From NCBI RefSeq assembly GCF_900188445.1, contig NZ_FZOR01000050.1:1-60505 (forward strand): a DNA stretch of 60,505 nucleotides. The letters are read 5' to 3'. The notes below the pieces were generated by a model. The model was not told the origin of the DNA, ran no database searches, and saw only the letters and a list, made by a program, of their open reading frames with translations. Of the stretch, positions 33,515-42,200 are shown piece by piece. The stretch is from Actinomadura meyerae. Its GTDB lineage: Bacteria; Actinomycetota; Actinomycetes; Streptosporangiales; Streptosporangiaceae. Every line of letters begins with the position of its first letter. Within the stretch, counting starts at the first letter, position 1. Both the position numbers and the translations under genes were made by a program.

Positions 33515-34534
33515 GTGAGCGGCGGCGCCGCGGTCGCGCTGACCGGCGTGGCCAAGGTCTTCCGGCAGGGGCGGCGGACCATCGCTCACCGGCTGCGCCG
33601 GGCGCCCGACACCCGGCGCGAGGTCCCGGCGATCGACGGCGTCGACCTCACGGTCGGGCACCGCGAGGTCTTCGGACTCGTCGGGCCGAACGGCGCCGGG
33701 AAGTCGACCACCGTCCGCGTGATCGCGACGCTGCTGGAGCCGACCCGCGGCACCGTCGAGGTGTGCGGGGTCGACGCGGTGTCCCGGCCGCGGGAGGCGC
33801 GGCGGCATCTCGGCGTGGTGCTCGGCGGTGAGCGGAGCGTCTACTGGAAGCTGACCGGCAGGGAGAACCTGGAGTACTTCGCCGCGCTCTACCACCTGCC
33901 GCCCCGGGAGACGCCGCGACGGATCGAGCAGGTCCTGCACGACGTGGAGCTCCTCGACCGTGCGGACGACTACGCGGAGCGGTACTCGACCGGGATGCGG
34001 CAGCGCCTCTCGCTCGCGCGGGCCCTCCTCCAGGAACCGACGGTGCTGCTCCTCGACGAGCCCACGTCCGGCCTCGACCCGCGCTCGGCCGAGCGGCTCC
34101 GCATGCACGTCCGCCGGCTGCGGGACGCCGGGCACAGCGTGCTGATCACCACGCACGACATGGCGGAGGCCGAGCAGATCTGCGACCGGGTCGCCGTCGT
34201 CGACCGCGGCCGGGTCGCCCGGCTCGGGACCCCGGACGAGCTGAAGCGGCTGGTCAAGGCCACCCAGGTCGCCCGCGTCCGGCTCAGCCTGGCGGATCCG
34301 GCCGGCGACTGCGACCTGCTGGAGGCCGTCGGCGCTTTCGCCACGGTGGCGGACAAGTCCGTCGACGGCCCCCGGATCGAGATGACCCTGCACCTGGCCC
34401 CCGGGGTGGACCTGCTGCCCCTGCTGGTGGAGGCGGGCAACCGGCACCGCGCGACGATCCACGGCGTGGACGTCGAGCCGGTGACGCTGCACGACGTCTT
34501 CCTCGCGGTCACCGCCCCCGGGGCGGCCGAGTGA
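33515..34534 (+). CDS. ABC-2 type exporter ATPase
   Basis: A 339-residue DrrA/NodI-type ATPase. Walker A is GPNGAGKST, the signature is YSTGMRQRLSLARAL, and Walker B is VLLLDEPTSGLDPRS followed by the switch His in ITTHD. The C-terminal extension is usual for drug-type exporters. The GTG at 33515 (MSGGAAVALTG) fits family starts; GTG 33506 and TTG 33446 are in-frame alternatives. It heads the rightward biosynthetic operon and overlaps its permease gene by four bases. It probably exports the cluster product or confers self-resistance. Confidence 0.92.
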   Translation: MSGGAAVALTGVAKVFRQGRRTIAHRLRRAPDTRREVPAIDGVDLTVGHREVFGLVGPNGAGKSTTVRVIATLLEPTRGTVEVCGVDAVSRPREARRHLGVVLGGERSVYWKLTGRENLEYFAALYHLPPRETPRRIEQVLHDVELLDRADDYAERYSTGMRQRLSLARALLQEPTVLLLDEPTSGLDPRSAERLRMHVRRLRDAGHSVLITTHDMAEAEQICDRVAVVDRGRVARLGTPDELKRLVKATQVARVRLSLADPAGDCDLLEAVGAFATVADKSVDGPRIEMTLHLAPGVDLLPLLVEAGNRHRATIHGVDVEPVTLHDVFLAVTAPGAAE

Positions 34535-35370
34535 ACCGCGTCGAGGGCGAGCTGCGCGCGATCGCCGCGACGACCCGCAAGGAGCTGCGGCTCATGCGCC
34601 GCTATCCCGCCGAGATCGTGGCGCTGGCACTGTGGATGCTGCTGCTGCCGCTCGCGTACATCGCGCAGGCGACGGCCTTCAGCGGCGGCGGGCCCGAGTC
34701 CGTCGCCGCGTTCGAGCGCCGGGCGGGCACCGGCGACTACGTCGCCTTCCTCTACCTCGGCTGGTCCGTCTACCTGTGGATCACCGCGGTCCTGTGGGGG
34801 CCGGGGCTGGCGTTGCGCCAGGAGCGCCAGCGGGGCTCGTTCGAGACCATGTTCGCCAGCCCCGCCTCCCGGTTCACCCTGCTTTTCGGCGCCGTCCCCG
34901 CGCAGGCCGTCCCCGTGCTGGTGGTCTTCGTGAGCGCCGCGGCGTCGATGCGGTTGCTGTTCGGCGTCCCGCTGGACGGGGCGGACCTCGCCCGTTGGCT
35001 GGCGGTGCTCGCGTTCGCCTTCCCGGTGCTGATGGCGCTCGGCGCGGTGTTCGCCACGGCGTCGCTGTCGCTGCAGGACGCGTCGGGCGCCCTGCAGATC
35101 ACGCGGGGAGCGTTCACCCTCCTGTGCGGGGTGACCTACCCGCTGGCCGTCCTGCCGGACCCGCTGCGCGCCGTCGGAGAGGCGCTGCCGCCGACGCGGG
35201 TGCTGGACGCCCTGCGCGCCGTGACGTCCGGCCACGAGGGGCTGACGGCCCGGCTTCCGGGTCTGGCGGTCCTGCTCGGCGAGGCCGTCGTCGCCGGGGC
35301 GCTGGCCATGGGGCTGCTGTGGGTGAGCGTCCGGCACGCGCGCCGGACGGGAAAGCTGGGGCTCTTCTGA
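34531..35370 (+). CDS. ABC-2 type permease
   Basis: A 279-residue integral membrane protein with about six hydrophobic segments (starting near residues 30-48 and 75-95) and the ABC-2 features ATTRKELRLMRRYP at the N-terminus and GVTYPLAVLPDPL before the last part. The GTG at 34531 overlaps the ATPase stop. It shares the KEL-R-RRYP entrance with the second permease at 52192, so the two may pair as a heterodimer on the single ATPase. Confidence 0.9.
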   Translation: MNRVEGELRAIAATTRKELRLMRRYPAEIVALALWMLLLPLAYIAQATAFSGGGPESVAAFERRAGTGDYVAFLYLGWSVYLWITAVLWGPGLALRQERQRGSFETMFASPASRFTLLFGAVPAQAVPVLVVFVSAAASMRLLFGVPLDGADLARWLAVLAFAFPVLMALGAVFATASLSLQDASGALQITRGAFTLLCGVTYPLAVLPDPLRAVGEALPPTRVLDALRAVTSGHEGLTARLPGLAVLLGEAVVAGALAMGLLWVSVRHARRTGKLGLF

Positions 35371-37019
35371 TGGCCGGGCCGGCCGGGCGCGAGGGCCCGC
35401 TCACCTGGTACCAGGAGGCCGTCTGGTGGAGCCAGTACTGGAATCCGCCGGACGAGTCGTACCCCCCGATGCCGGACGTCTGGTACCTCCCGGAACGCCC
35501 CACGGTCGACGTCGTGCGCGCGGCCTTCGCAGAGCTCGCGGCCCGGCACGAGATCCTGCGCACCAGCCTGCCGCTCGGCGGCGACGGCCTGCCCCGCCAG
35601 CGCCTCCACGCCGCCGGGGCGGTGCCGATGCCGCTGCGTCCCGTCCCGTTGGGCGAGTTCCGCCGGGACGTCGCGGGGACGCTCGGCGGCTTCCGCCGTC
35701 CCGGCGCCGCCGACGCGGATCGGCCGCGGTGGCGGGCGGTGCTCGGAGTCAAGGAGGGGCGGGTTCCGGCCGTCGGCTTCGCGGGCGACCGGCTGGTCAT
35801 GGACGGCGGGGCCGTCGTCGAGCTGCGGCGCCAGTTCCAGGCGGCGCTCCGGGGCCGCGGCGGTGCTCCGGCCGGGGGCCGTGCGCATCTGCAACCGCTC
35901 GCCCGCGCGGACCACGAGCGGTCGGCCGCGGGACGGGCCAAGGCCGACGCGGCGCTGGCCCATCTCGCCGGGGTGTTCGGCAGTGCGCCCGGTCCGCTGT
36001 TCACCGGCCCGCCGGCGCCGCCCGGGACGCCGCGGTACGTGGAGGCGTCGACGCGCTCGCCGGAACTGCTGGCCGGCGCCGCACAGGCCGCCCGGCTCCA
36101 CCGGGTGACGCTCCCGACCGTCGTGCTCGCGGCTTTCGCGACGGTTCTGGCCCTGCGCACGGGACGGGCCTGCGTGCCCGTCCGCAGCTTGTGCGCGAAC
36201 CGGACGACGGCGGCCGAGCGTACGAGCGTCCTCGGGCTCTACCAGCCGGTCCATCTCCTCCTCGACCTGTCCGGGGACCCGGTCATGGCGGACGTGGTGC
36301 GGCGGACGTGGCGGGAGTCCGTGCGTGCCTACGCCCACTCGGAGTACCCGCCCGACGAGTTCCGGGAGACCGTGGTGCGCGCCGCGCGCGGGCGCGGGTT
36401 CGTCCCGGAGTTCCAGCTCGACTACGACTTCCTCCCCGGTCCGGCCGCGGCACGCCCCCCGGCGGGGCGGGGGGAGGACGGCGCGGAACCGCCGGTCGAG
36501 CACTCCGGCAGCGACCAGGGCCGCCCGGGCTACGCCCTGTTCCAGGCGCGGGTGCTGGGCGAGGAGCTGACGCTCGCGCTCGACGCGGACACCGCGCTCG
36601 TGCCCCGCGCGGAGATCGACCGGCTGCTGTCCTGGACGGTCCGCGCGCTGTTCCGGCTGGCCGACGCCGCCGCCGGCGGTACGCGCCGCGACGAGTTCGG
36701 CGCGGCCATCGGGCTCGACCCGGCGGCCCCGGGGGAACCGCACACGCCGCCGGCCCCGGCCGTGGCCGGCGCGGTGGACCCGGCCGCCGAGCGGGCGCTC
36801 CGCGAGGCGTTCCTGACCGCGCACGAGGGAGTGGACCGCGTGGATCTCGACGACGACTACGTGGCGGCCGGCGGACGGCTGCGACGGGTGCCCCGCCTGG
36901 TGCGCTCGCTCGCCGGCCGCGGCTTCGGCGGGCTGCGCGCCGAGCACGTCGAGACGCCGGTGAGCCTGCGGTCGGTCGCGGCCGGCCTGCGCCGGATGCC
37001 GTCCGGGGGTGCGCGGTGA
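35370..37019 (+). CDS. Degenerate condensation-like protein with an inactive carrier-like tail
   Basis: A 549-residue protein. Residues 1-440 follow the NRPS condensation-domain fold: LTWYQEAVWW, LAARHEILRTSLP and LCANRTTAAERTSVLGLY. The active-site motif HHxxxDG is replaced by DRLVMDG (residues 140-146), so the catalytic second His is Arg141. The last 75 residues resemble a carrier domain (VDLDDDYVAAGG then RLRRV), but Leu504 stands where the phosphopantetheine Ser should be. Classical amide-bond catalysis is therefore unlikely; a scaffold, a gatekeeper or a different chemistry is possible. The ATG overlaps the permease stop by one base. Confidence 0.8.
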   Translation: MAGPAGREGPLTWYQEAVWWSQYWNPPDESYPPMPDVWYLPERPTVDVVRAAFAELAARHEILRTSLPLGGDGLPRQRLHAAGAVPMPLRPVPLGEFRRDVAGTLGGFRRPGAADADRPRWRAVLGVKEGRVPAVGFAGDRLVMDGGAVVELRRQFQAALRGRGGAPAGGRAHLQPLARADHERSAAGRAKADAALAHLAGVFGSAPGPLFTGPPAPPGTPRYVEASTRSPELLAGAAQAARLHRVTLPTVVLAAFATVLALRTGRACVPVRSLCANRTTAAERTSVLGLYQPVHLLLDLSGDPVMADVVRRTWRESVRAYAHSEYPPDEFRETVVRAARGRGFVPEFQLDYDFLPGPAAARPPAGRGEDGAEPPVEHSGSDQGRPGYALFQARVLGEELTLALDADTALVPRAEIDRLLSWTVRALFRLADAAAGGTRRDEFGAAIGLDPAAPGEPHTPPAPAVAGAVDPAAERALREAFLTAHEGVDRVDLDDDYVAAGGRLRRVPRLVRSLAGRGFGGLRAEHVETPVSLRSVAAGLRRMPSGGAR

Positions 37020-38503
37020 CCGGCGGCGCCGTTCCGGCGGACGAGCGGTTCCGGCGGCTGGCCCGCGACCGTCCGGACGAGCCCGCGCTGATCGTCGACG
37101 GCGGGCCGGGCGCTCCGGACGTGGTGGTCAGCCGCGCGGAGCTGGACACGGCCTCGGCCGATCTCGCCGCACGGCTGGCGGTCCCGGCCGCCGCGGCCCC
37201 GCGCCCGCCCGTGGTGGTGATCGACGCGGCGAACGACGCGCGCACCGTGATCGTGTTCGCGGCGTGCATGCGGGCGCGGCTGCCGTTCCTGCCCGTGGAC
37301 CCGCTGATGCCCGAGCCGGAGTCGGCCCGGCTGCTGGAGGAGCTGTCCGCGCACCGGTCCGCGGTGCGGCCGGCGGACGCCGCGTCCGCACGCGCGCCGG
37401 GGGGCGGACGGCCGGTGCCGGGCGCGACGGGCGGCCACCTGCTGGCCACGGGAGGCTCGTCGGGGGCTCCCCGCCTGATCGAGCACCCGCGCCCGCTCGA
37501 CCACGACCCGGCACGAGTGCCGAACGCGATGCTGCGGGCCGTGGGGTGGCGGAGCGGGCAGCGCCAGCTCATCGCGGGACCGCTGCACCACGCCGCGCCG
37601 TTCATGTGCTGCTGGGAGGGCCTTCTGAACGGGGACACCCTGGTGGTACTGCCGAGGTTCGACCCCCGCCGGATGCTCCGCGCCATCGACGAGCACGCGG
37701 TCCAGTGGGCGCAGCTGACCCCCGTCCATCTCCAGTGGGGCCTCCTGGCCGCGCGCCGGTCCTCCTTCTCGCTGCGGTCGCTCAACGCGGTGATGCACAC
37801 CGCCGCGCCCTGCCCCGCGGAGGTCAAGCGCGCCTGGATCGACCTGCTCGGCCCGACCCGCCTGTACGAGGTCTATGGAGCCACCGAGGCGATCGGGACC
37901 ACGGTGCTGCGCGGAGACGAGTGGCTGGAGCGGCCGGGAAGCGTCGGCCGGGGCTTCTGCACGCAGATCCGCATCCTCGACGCGGGCGGACGGCTCGTCC
38001 CGGCCGGCGTCGAGGGAGAGGTGTTCATGCGCCGCACCGCCGGCCGCGACTCGGTCGGCAGAGAACTCGGCGCGCCCTCCGGCGGCGCGCCCTCCAGCGG
38101 GCTGCGCTGGACGGTGGACGGCTTCGCCGGCGTCGGCGACGTCGGCCGCCTCGACGCCGACGGCTACCTGTACCTCGCCGCCCGCCGCCACGACATGGTG
38201 ATCGTCGGCGGCGGCAACGTCTACCCCGCCGAGGTCGAGGGGGCGCTCGCCGAGCATCCCGACATCCTCGATGTCGCGGTCGCCGGCCGGGCGGACGAGC
38301 AGCTCGGCGGGCGGCTGGTCGCCCTGGTGGTCAAACGGCCGGGCAGCACGCTCACCGAGGCCGCCGTGACGGAGCACGCGCGCGGCCTCCTCGCTCCCCA
38401 CAAGGTGCCGTGGACGGTGCGGTTCGTGGCGGAGCTGCCGCGCACGGAGGCGGGGAAGCTGCATCGGCGCCGCCTCGCCGAAGAGGAGGTGACGGGTGTC
38501 TGA
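37016..38503 (+). CDS. AMP-forming acyl ligase (CoA-ligase branch)
   Basis: A 495-residue stand-alone adenylating enzyme. The P-loop reads LLATGGSSGAPRLIEH, with Arg in place of the common Lys; YEVYGATEAIG, GDVGRLDADGYLYLAAR and the C-terminal lysine in RTEAGKLHRRRL are present. In sequence style (GPLHHAAPF, VHLQWG, HTAAPCPAEVK) it is closer to the ligase half of the 12732-15179 protein than to NRPS A domains, so it probably activates a carboxylic starter acid and loads it onto CoA or a carrier. The GTG start overlaps the previous stop as GTGA. Confidence 0.9.
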   Translation: MTGGAVPADERFRRLARDRPDEPALIVDGGPGAPDVVVSRAELDTASADLAARLAVPAAAAPRPPVVVIDAANDARTVIVFAACMRARLPFLPVDPLMPEPESARLLEELSAHRSAVRPADAASARAPGGGRPVPGATGGHLLATGGSSGAPRLIEHPRPLDHDPARVPNAMLRAVGWRSGQRQLIAGPLHHAAPFMCCWEGLLNGDTLVVLPRFDPRRMLRAIDEHAVQWAQLTPVHLQWGLLAARRSSFSLRSLNAVMHTAAPCPAEVKRAWIDLLGPTRLYEVYGATEAIGTTVLRGDEWLERPGSVGRGFCTQIRILDAGGRLVPAGVEGEVFMRRTAGRDSVGRELGAPSGGAPSSGLRWTVDGFAGVGDVGRLDADGYLYLAARRHDMVIVGGGNVYPAEVEGALAEHPDILDVAVAGRADEQLGGRLVALVVKRPGSTLTEAAVTEHARGLLAPHKVPWTVRFVAELPRTEAGKLHRRRLAEEEVTGV

Positions 38504-39041
38504 CACGGTCGTCCCGGAGCTCGGGACACCACGGATCGAAGAGGTGCTCACGGCCCATCCGGACGTGCGCGAGGCGGTCGTGATGCCGCGCGGCGCGTTC
38601 GGTCCGGGCGAGACGGCGCTGGTGGTGCCGGTCGCGTACGCGGTCGGACCCGACCTCGCCGGGCACGTGGCCGCGGAGCTCGGCGTCGCCGCGATCCCGG
38701 CGACCATCGCCCTGCTGCCGGAGATCCCCCGCGGGCCCGGTGGGGCGGTCGATTCGGCGGCCGTGCGGGAACGCCTGGCCTCCTGGCCCGGCGTCTACCG
38801 CTTCGAGCTGCCGCGCACCGCCGCCGAACGACGCGTCGCCGACCTGTGGTGCCGGGTGCTCGGCCGCCGGTGGGTCGGGGTGCACGACGACTTCATCGAG
38901 CTCGGCGGCGACTCGCGGACGGCCGCGCTGCTCCTCGCCGAACTCCGCGCGGAGCCCGGCGCGGACGTCACCATGGGCGACCTGTTCGAGCTCGCCACCG
39001 TGGCACGGCTGGCCCGGCGCTTCGGAGCCGCGGATGACTGA
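38496..39041 (+). CDS. Orphan adenylation C-subdomain fused to a carrier protein
   Basis: A 181-residue protein. Residues 13-90 match only the small C-terminal subdomain of adenylating enzymes (RIEEVLTAHPDVREAVVM to LLPEIPRGPGGAVD); the A10 lysine is replaced by Ala84, so it cannot complete an adenylation site. Residues 105-178 are a normal carrier with DDFIELGGDS and Ser140. The GTG is preceded by AGGAGG inside the end of the ligase gene, which it overlaps by eight bases. The ligase upstream is complete, so this subdomain may serve as a docking element that brings the carrier to the ligase. Confidence 0.82.
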   Translation: MSDTVVPELGTPRIEEVLTAHPDVREAVVMPRGAFGPGETALVVPVAYAVGPDLAGHVAAELGVAAIPATIALLPEIPRGPGGAVDSAAVRERLASWPGVYRFELPRTAAERRVADLWCRVLGRRWVGVHDDFIELGGDSRTAALLLAELRAEPGADVTMGDLFELATVARLARRFGAADD

Positions 39042-39471
39042 GCCCGGCATCGGCGGGCACGCGCCCGGAGACGACCTCGCCGGGGAGCTCCGCCGGCACG
39101 CCGCCCGGCTGCTGCCGGCGGCGATGGTGCCCAGCATCATCGTGGAACTCCCGGAGCTGCCGAGGACGCCCGGCGGCAAGCTGGACCGGGCCGCCCTCCC
39201 CAGGCCGGACGCCGCCCCCGCCTCCGCGGGAGGCGAGCCGGGCGACGAGCGCGAAGCGGCGATCGCGGAGATCTTCGCCGAGGTGCTGGGGCTCCCCGCG
39301 GTCGGCGCCGACGACGACTTCTTCCGCCTCGGCGGCACGTCCGTGCACGTGGTCCGTGCGCTGGCGCGCATGTCCGGGCGCTTCGGCACCCGCGTCCCGC
39401 CGCTCCGGTTCTTCCAGGAGCCCACGGTCCGGCGCCTCGCCCGCGTCCTCCGGGAAGGGGCGGCCTCGTGA
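39034..39471 (+). CDS. Adenylation A10 tail fused to a carrier protein (split NRPS part)
   Basis: A 145-residue protein that begins exactly where NRPS A domains continue after motif A9. Residues 14-56 read like the tail of an A domain (LRRHAARLLPAAMVPS, then LPRTPGGKLDRAALP) with the A10 Lys49. Residues 72-143 are a carrier (DDDFFRLGGTSVHVV, Ser103). The large part of an A domain is missing. The next gene encodes a C-A protein that stops just before this point, so the two together make one complete C-A-PCP module encoded in permuted order. The ATG overlaps the preceding gene by eight bases and the next by four. Confidence 0.88.
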   Translation: MTEPGIGGHAPGDDLAGELRRHAARLLPAAMVPSIIVELPELPRTPGGKLDRAALPRPDAAPASAGGEPGDEREAAIAEIFAEVLGLPAVGADDDFFRLGGTSVHVVRALARMSGRFGTRVPPLRFFQEPTVRRLARVLREGAAS

Positions 39472-42200
39472 CGCCGGGCGCGCGGGAGACCGCCCCGCCG
39501 GCGGCCGGGTACGCGCTCCCGCCCGTCCAGGAGACGATGTGGCTGCGCGAGCGGCTGCTGCCCGGCACCGCCATGCACAACCTGGCCGCGGCGCACGAGG
39601 TCGACGGGCCCGTGGACGCCGGCGTCCTGGCCGCTGCCGTGCGTCGGGTCGCGGACCGGCACGAGGCGCTGCGCACCACCTTCCACGACGCGGCGGGGCG
39701 CCCGGAGGCGCGCGTCCACCCGTGCGCGCCGGTGGAGCTGGCGGAGCTCGACGCGACCGGATGCGCGGACTGGCGGGAGCCGGCGAGAGCCGAGGCGACC
39801 CGGCCCTTCGACCTGGCGCGCCCGCCGCTGTTGCGGGCCGTGCTCCTGCGGTGCCCGGCGGGCCGCTCGGCGATCATGCTGGTGGTCCACCATCTGGTGG
39901 CCGACGCCTGGTCGCTCGGCATCCTGTGGGAGGAGATCGGAGACGCCTACAACGCCGCCCTGCGCGGTGAGCCGTGGGCGCCTCCTCCCCCGCCGCTCAC
40001 CTACCGGGACCACGCGCGGCGCCGGAACGCCGCGCGCGGCGACGGCCGCCGCGACGCGACGGCGGCCTTCTGGCGGGACCGGCTGGCGACGGCGCCGCCG
40101 TTCACCGTCGTCCGCCCGGACCGGCCGCGGCCGGCGGAGGCGGCCACCGGCGGCGCCACCCGCGAGGTCCGGCTCGACGCCGGGCTGCGGGAGCGGCTGA
40201 CCGCGTTCGCGACCGCCCGGCGCGCGTCGCCGTTCATGGTGCTCGCCGCCGTGTGGAGCGCCGTCCTCGCCAGGTACGCGGGCCAGGACGACGTGGTGTT
40301 CGGCGTCCCCGCCTCCGGACGGGACCGGCCGGACGTGGAGCGGGTCGTCGGCCTGTTCGCGAGTCCGTTCCCGCTCCGGGTGGCCGTCGACGTCGCGGAG
40401 CCGTTCGAGGCGCTGCTGGCGCGGGTCCGGCGCGAGCTGCTCGAATCCATGGCCCATCAGGACGTGTCGATGCTGGAGCTCGCCGACGCGGCGCGGGCAC
40501 CGCGGCAGCTCCACACGACGCCGGTGTTCCAGACCCTCTTCACGCTCTTCCGGACGGATCACCGCCCGCTGGAACTGGAGGGGGCTCGCTGCCGCTATGT
40601 CTCCGGGCTCGTGGAGGCGGTGCAGACCGACCTGGCCCTGACGGCGACGATGCCGAACTCCGGGGAACTGCGGTTCCAACTGCACTACAGCACCGGGCTC
40701 TACGACGCGGAGACCGCGGAACGCCTGCTCGGCTGCCTGGCGGACCTCCTCCGCGACGCCCTCGGCCGGCCCTGTGCGCCGCTACGCGAGCTGCGGATGA
40801 CGAGCGCGGCCGCGGACGCCGGGCCGCCTCCGGCAGAACCGGTGCGGGCCGCGATGGCGCCGGACGCGGTGCGCCGGGCGGCGGCGGGCGCGCCGGACGC
40901 CGTCGCGGTGTCCGACGGGTCCCGCACGTTGACGTACGGCGAGCTGGATCGGCGGGTCGAGCGGTTCGCCGACCGGCTGTCGGCGGCGGGCGCCGGACGC
41001 GGCGACCTCGTCGCGCTCCACCTGCCGCGCGGCGCCGAGCTGGTCGTCGCGATGCTGGGCGTGTGGCGGGCGGGCGCCGCCTACCTCCCGCTGGACCCCG
41101 CGCATCCGCCGGAACGCGTCGCGGCCCTCCTCGCCGACGCGGCGCCGGCGGTGGTCGTCAGCTCACCGTCCGGTCCGCCGGTGCCGCCCGGGCCGCCCGT
41201 GCTGCTCGTGGAGCGGTGCCAGGAGGAAGCGGAGCAGGGGGAACACGCCCCGCCCGCCCGTCGCCGGCGCGCCGGCGTCCCCGGCCCGGACGATCCGGCG
41301 TACGTCATCTACACGTCCGGGTCGACCGGCGGGCCCAAGGGCGTGGAGGTGCCCCACCGGGCCGTCGCGCACCTGTTCGGGGCGATGGCGGAGCGCCCGG
41401 GCCTGGACCGGACGGACGCGGTCCTGGCGCTGACGAACCCGACGTTCGACATCTCCCTCGTCGAGCTGATCCTCCCGTTGAGCGTGGGCGCCCGCGTCGT
41501 CATCGCCCCTCCGGGCTCCGAGCACGACCCGGAGTCCGTCGCCGGGCTCGTCCGGGACGAGGGGGTGACCACCGTCCAGGCCACGCCGACCGGCTGGCGG
41601 CACCTGCTGCTCGCCGCACCGGCGGGCCGGTGGCTGCGGCGCGCCTGGTGCGGCGGCGAGGCGCTGGACCCCGGCCTCGCCGACAGCCTCACCGGGCTGG
41701 CCGAGGAGGCGTGGAACCTGTACGGGCCGACCGAGACCACGGTGTGGTCGCTGGCCGCGCGGCTGCGGCCCGGCGCGGCGGTCGTCCCGCTCGGCTCGCC
41801 GATCGGGGACACGGCCGTGACGGTCCGCGACGGGTGGCGCGAGCCCGCCCCGCCCGGGGTCGCCGGGGAGCTGTGGATCGGCGGGCCCGGGGTCGCGCGG
41901 GGGTACCGGAACCGGCCCGCCCTCACCGCGGAGCGGTTCGTCCCGGACGCGGCGGGCGGCGCGGCGTACCGGTCCGGCGACCTCGTCCGGCGCCGCGCCG
42001 ACGGCGAGCTGGAGTACCTCGGCCGCATGGACCGGCAGGTCAAGCTGCACGGCCATCGCATCGAGCCGGGCGAGGTGGAGGCGGCGCTCCGCGCGCACCC
42101 CCGGATCGCCGACGCGGCCGTCGTCCTGCGCGACGACCTCCCGGGCGGGCCGCGCCTCGTCGCGTACGTCACCCGCGCCGCGGACGGGAGCGCCCCGTGA
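39468..42200 (+). CDS. NRPS C-A protein with A domain truncated before A10
   Basis: A 910-residue NRPS protein. Residues 15-440 are a condensation domain with HHLVADAWS at 141-149 (HHxxxDA, both His present). Residues 455-910 are an adenylation domain: A3 YTSGSTGGPKGVEV, A5 NLYGPTETTVW, A7 YRSGDL, A8 GRMDRQVKLHGHRIEPGEVE, then GPRLVAYVTRAADGSAP and the stop codon. The A10 segment with its catalytic Lys and any carrier are absent. Pocket residues read approximately D-I-V-T-W-G-L-V-W, too uncommon for a substrate call. The missing parts occur on the small protein encoded immediately upstream. Confidence 0.92.
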   Translation: MTPGARETAPPAAGYALPPVQETMWLRERLLPGTAMHNLAAAHEVDGPVDAGVLAAAVRRVADRHEALRTTFHDAAGRPEARVHPCAPVELAELDATGCADWREPARAEATRPFDLARPPLLRAVLLRCPAGRSAIMLVVHHLVADAWSLGILWEEIGDAYNAALRGEPWAPPPPPLTYRDHARRRNAARGDGRRDATAAFWRDRLATAPPFTVVRPDRPRPAEAATGGATREVRLDAGLRERLTAFATARRASPFMVLAAVWSAVLARYAGQDDVVFGVPASGRDRPDVERVVGLFASPFPLRVAVDVAEPFEALLARVRRELLESMAHQDVSMLELADAARAPRQLHTTPVFQTLFTLFRTDHRPLELEGARCRYVSGLVEAVQTDLALTATMPNSGELRFQLHYSTGLYDAETAERLLGCLADLLRDALGRPCAPLRELRMTSAAADAGPPPAEPVRAAMAPDAVRRAAAGAPDAVAVSDGSRTLTYGELDRRVERFADRLSAAGAGRGDLVALHLPRGAELVVAMLGVWRAGAAYLPLDPAHPPERVAALLADAAPAVVVSSPSGPPVPPGPPVLLVERCQEEAEQGEHAPPARRRRAGVPGPDDPAYVIYTSGSTGGPKGVEVPHRAVAHLFGAMAERPGLDRTDAVLALTNPTFDISLVELILPLSVGARVVIAPPGSEHDPESVAGLVRDEGVTTVQATPTGWRHLLLAAPAGRWLRRAWCGGEALDPGLADSLTGLAEEAWNLYGPTETTVWSLAARLRPGAAVVPLGSPIGDTAVTVRDGWREPAPPGVAGELWIGGPGVARGYRNRPALTAERFVPDAAGGAAYRSGDLVRRRADGELEYLGRMDRQVKLHGHRIEPGEVEAALRAHPRIADAAVVLRDDLPGGPRLVAYVTRAADGSAP

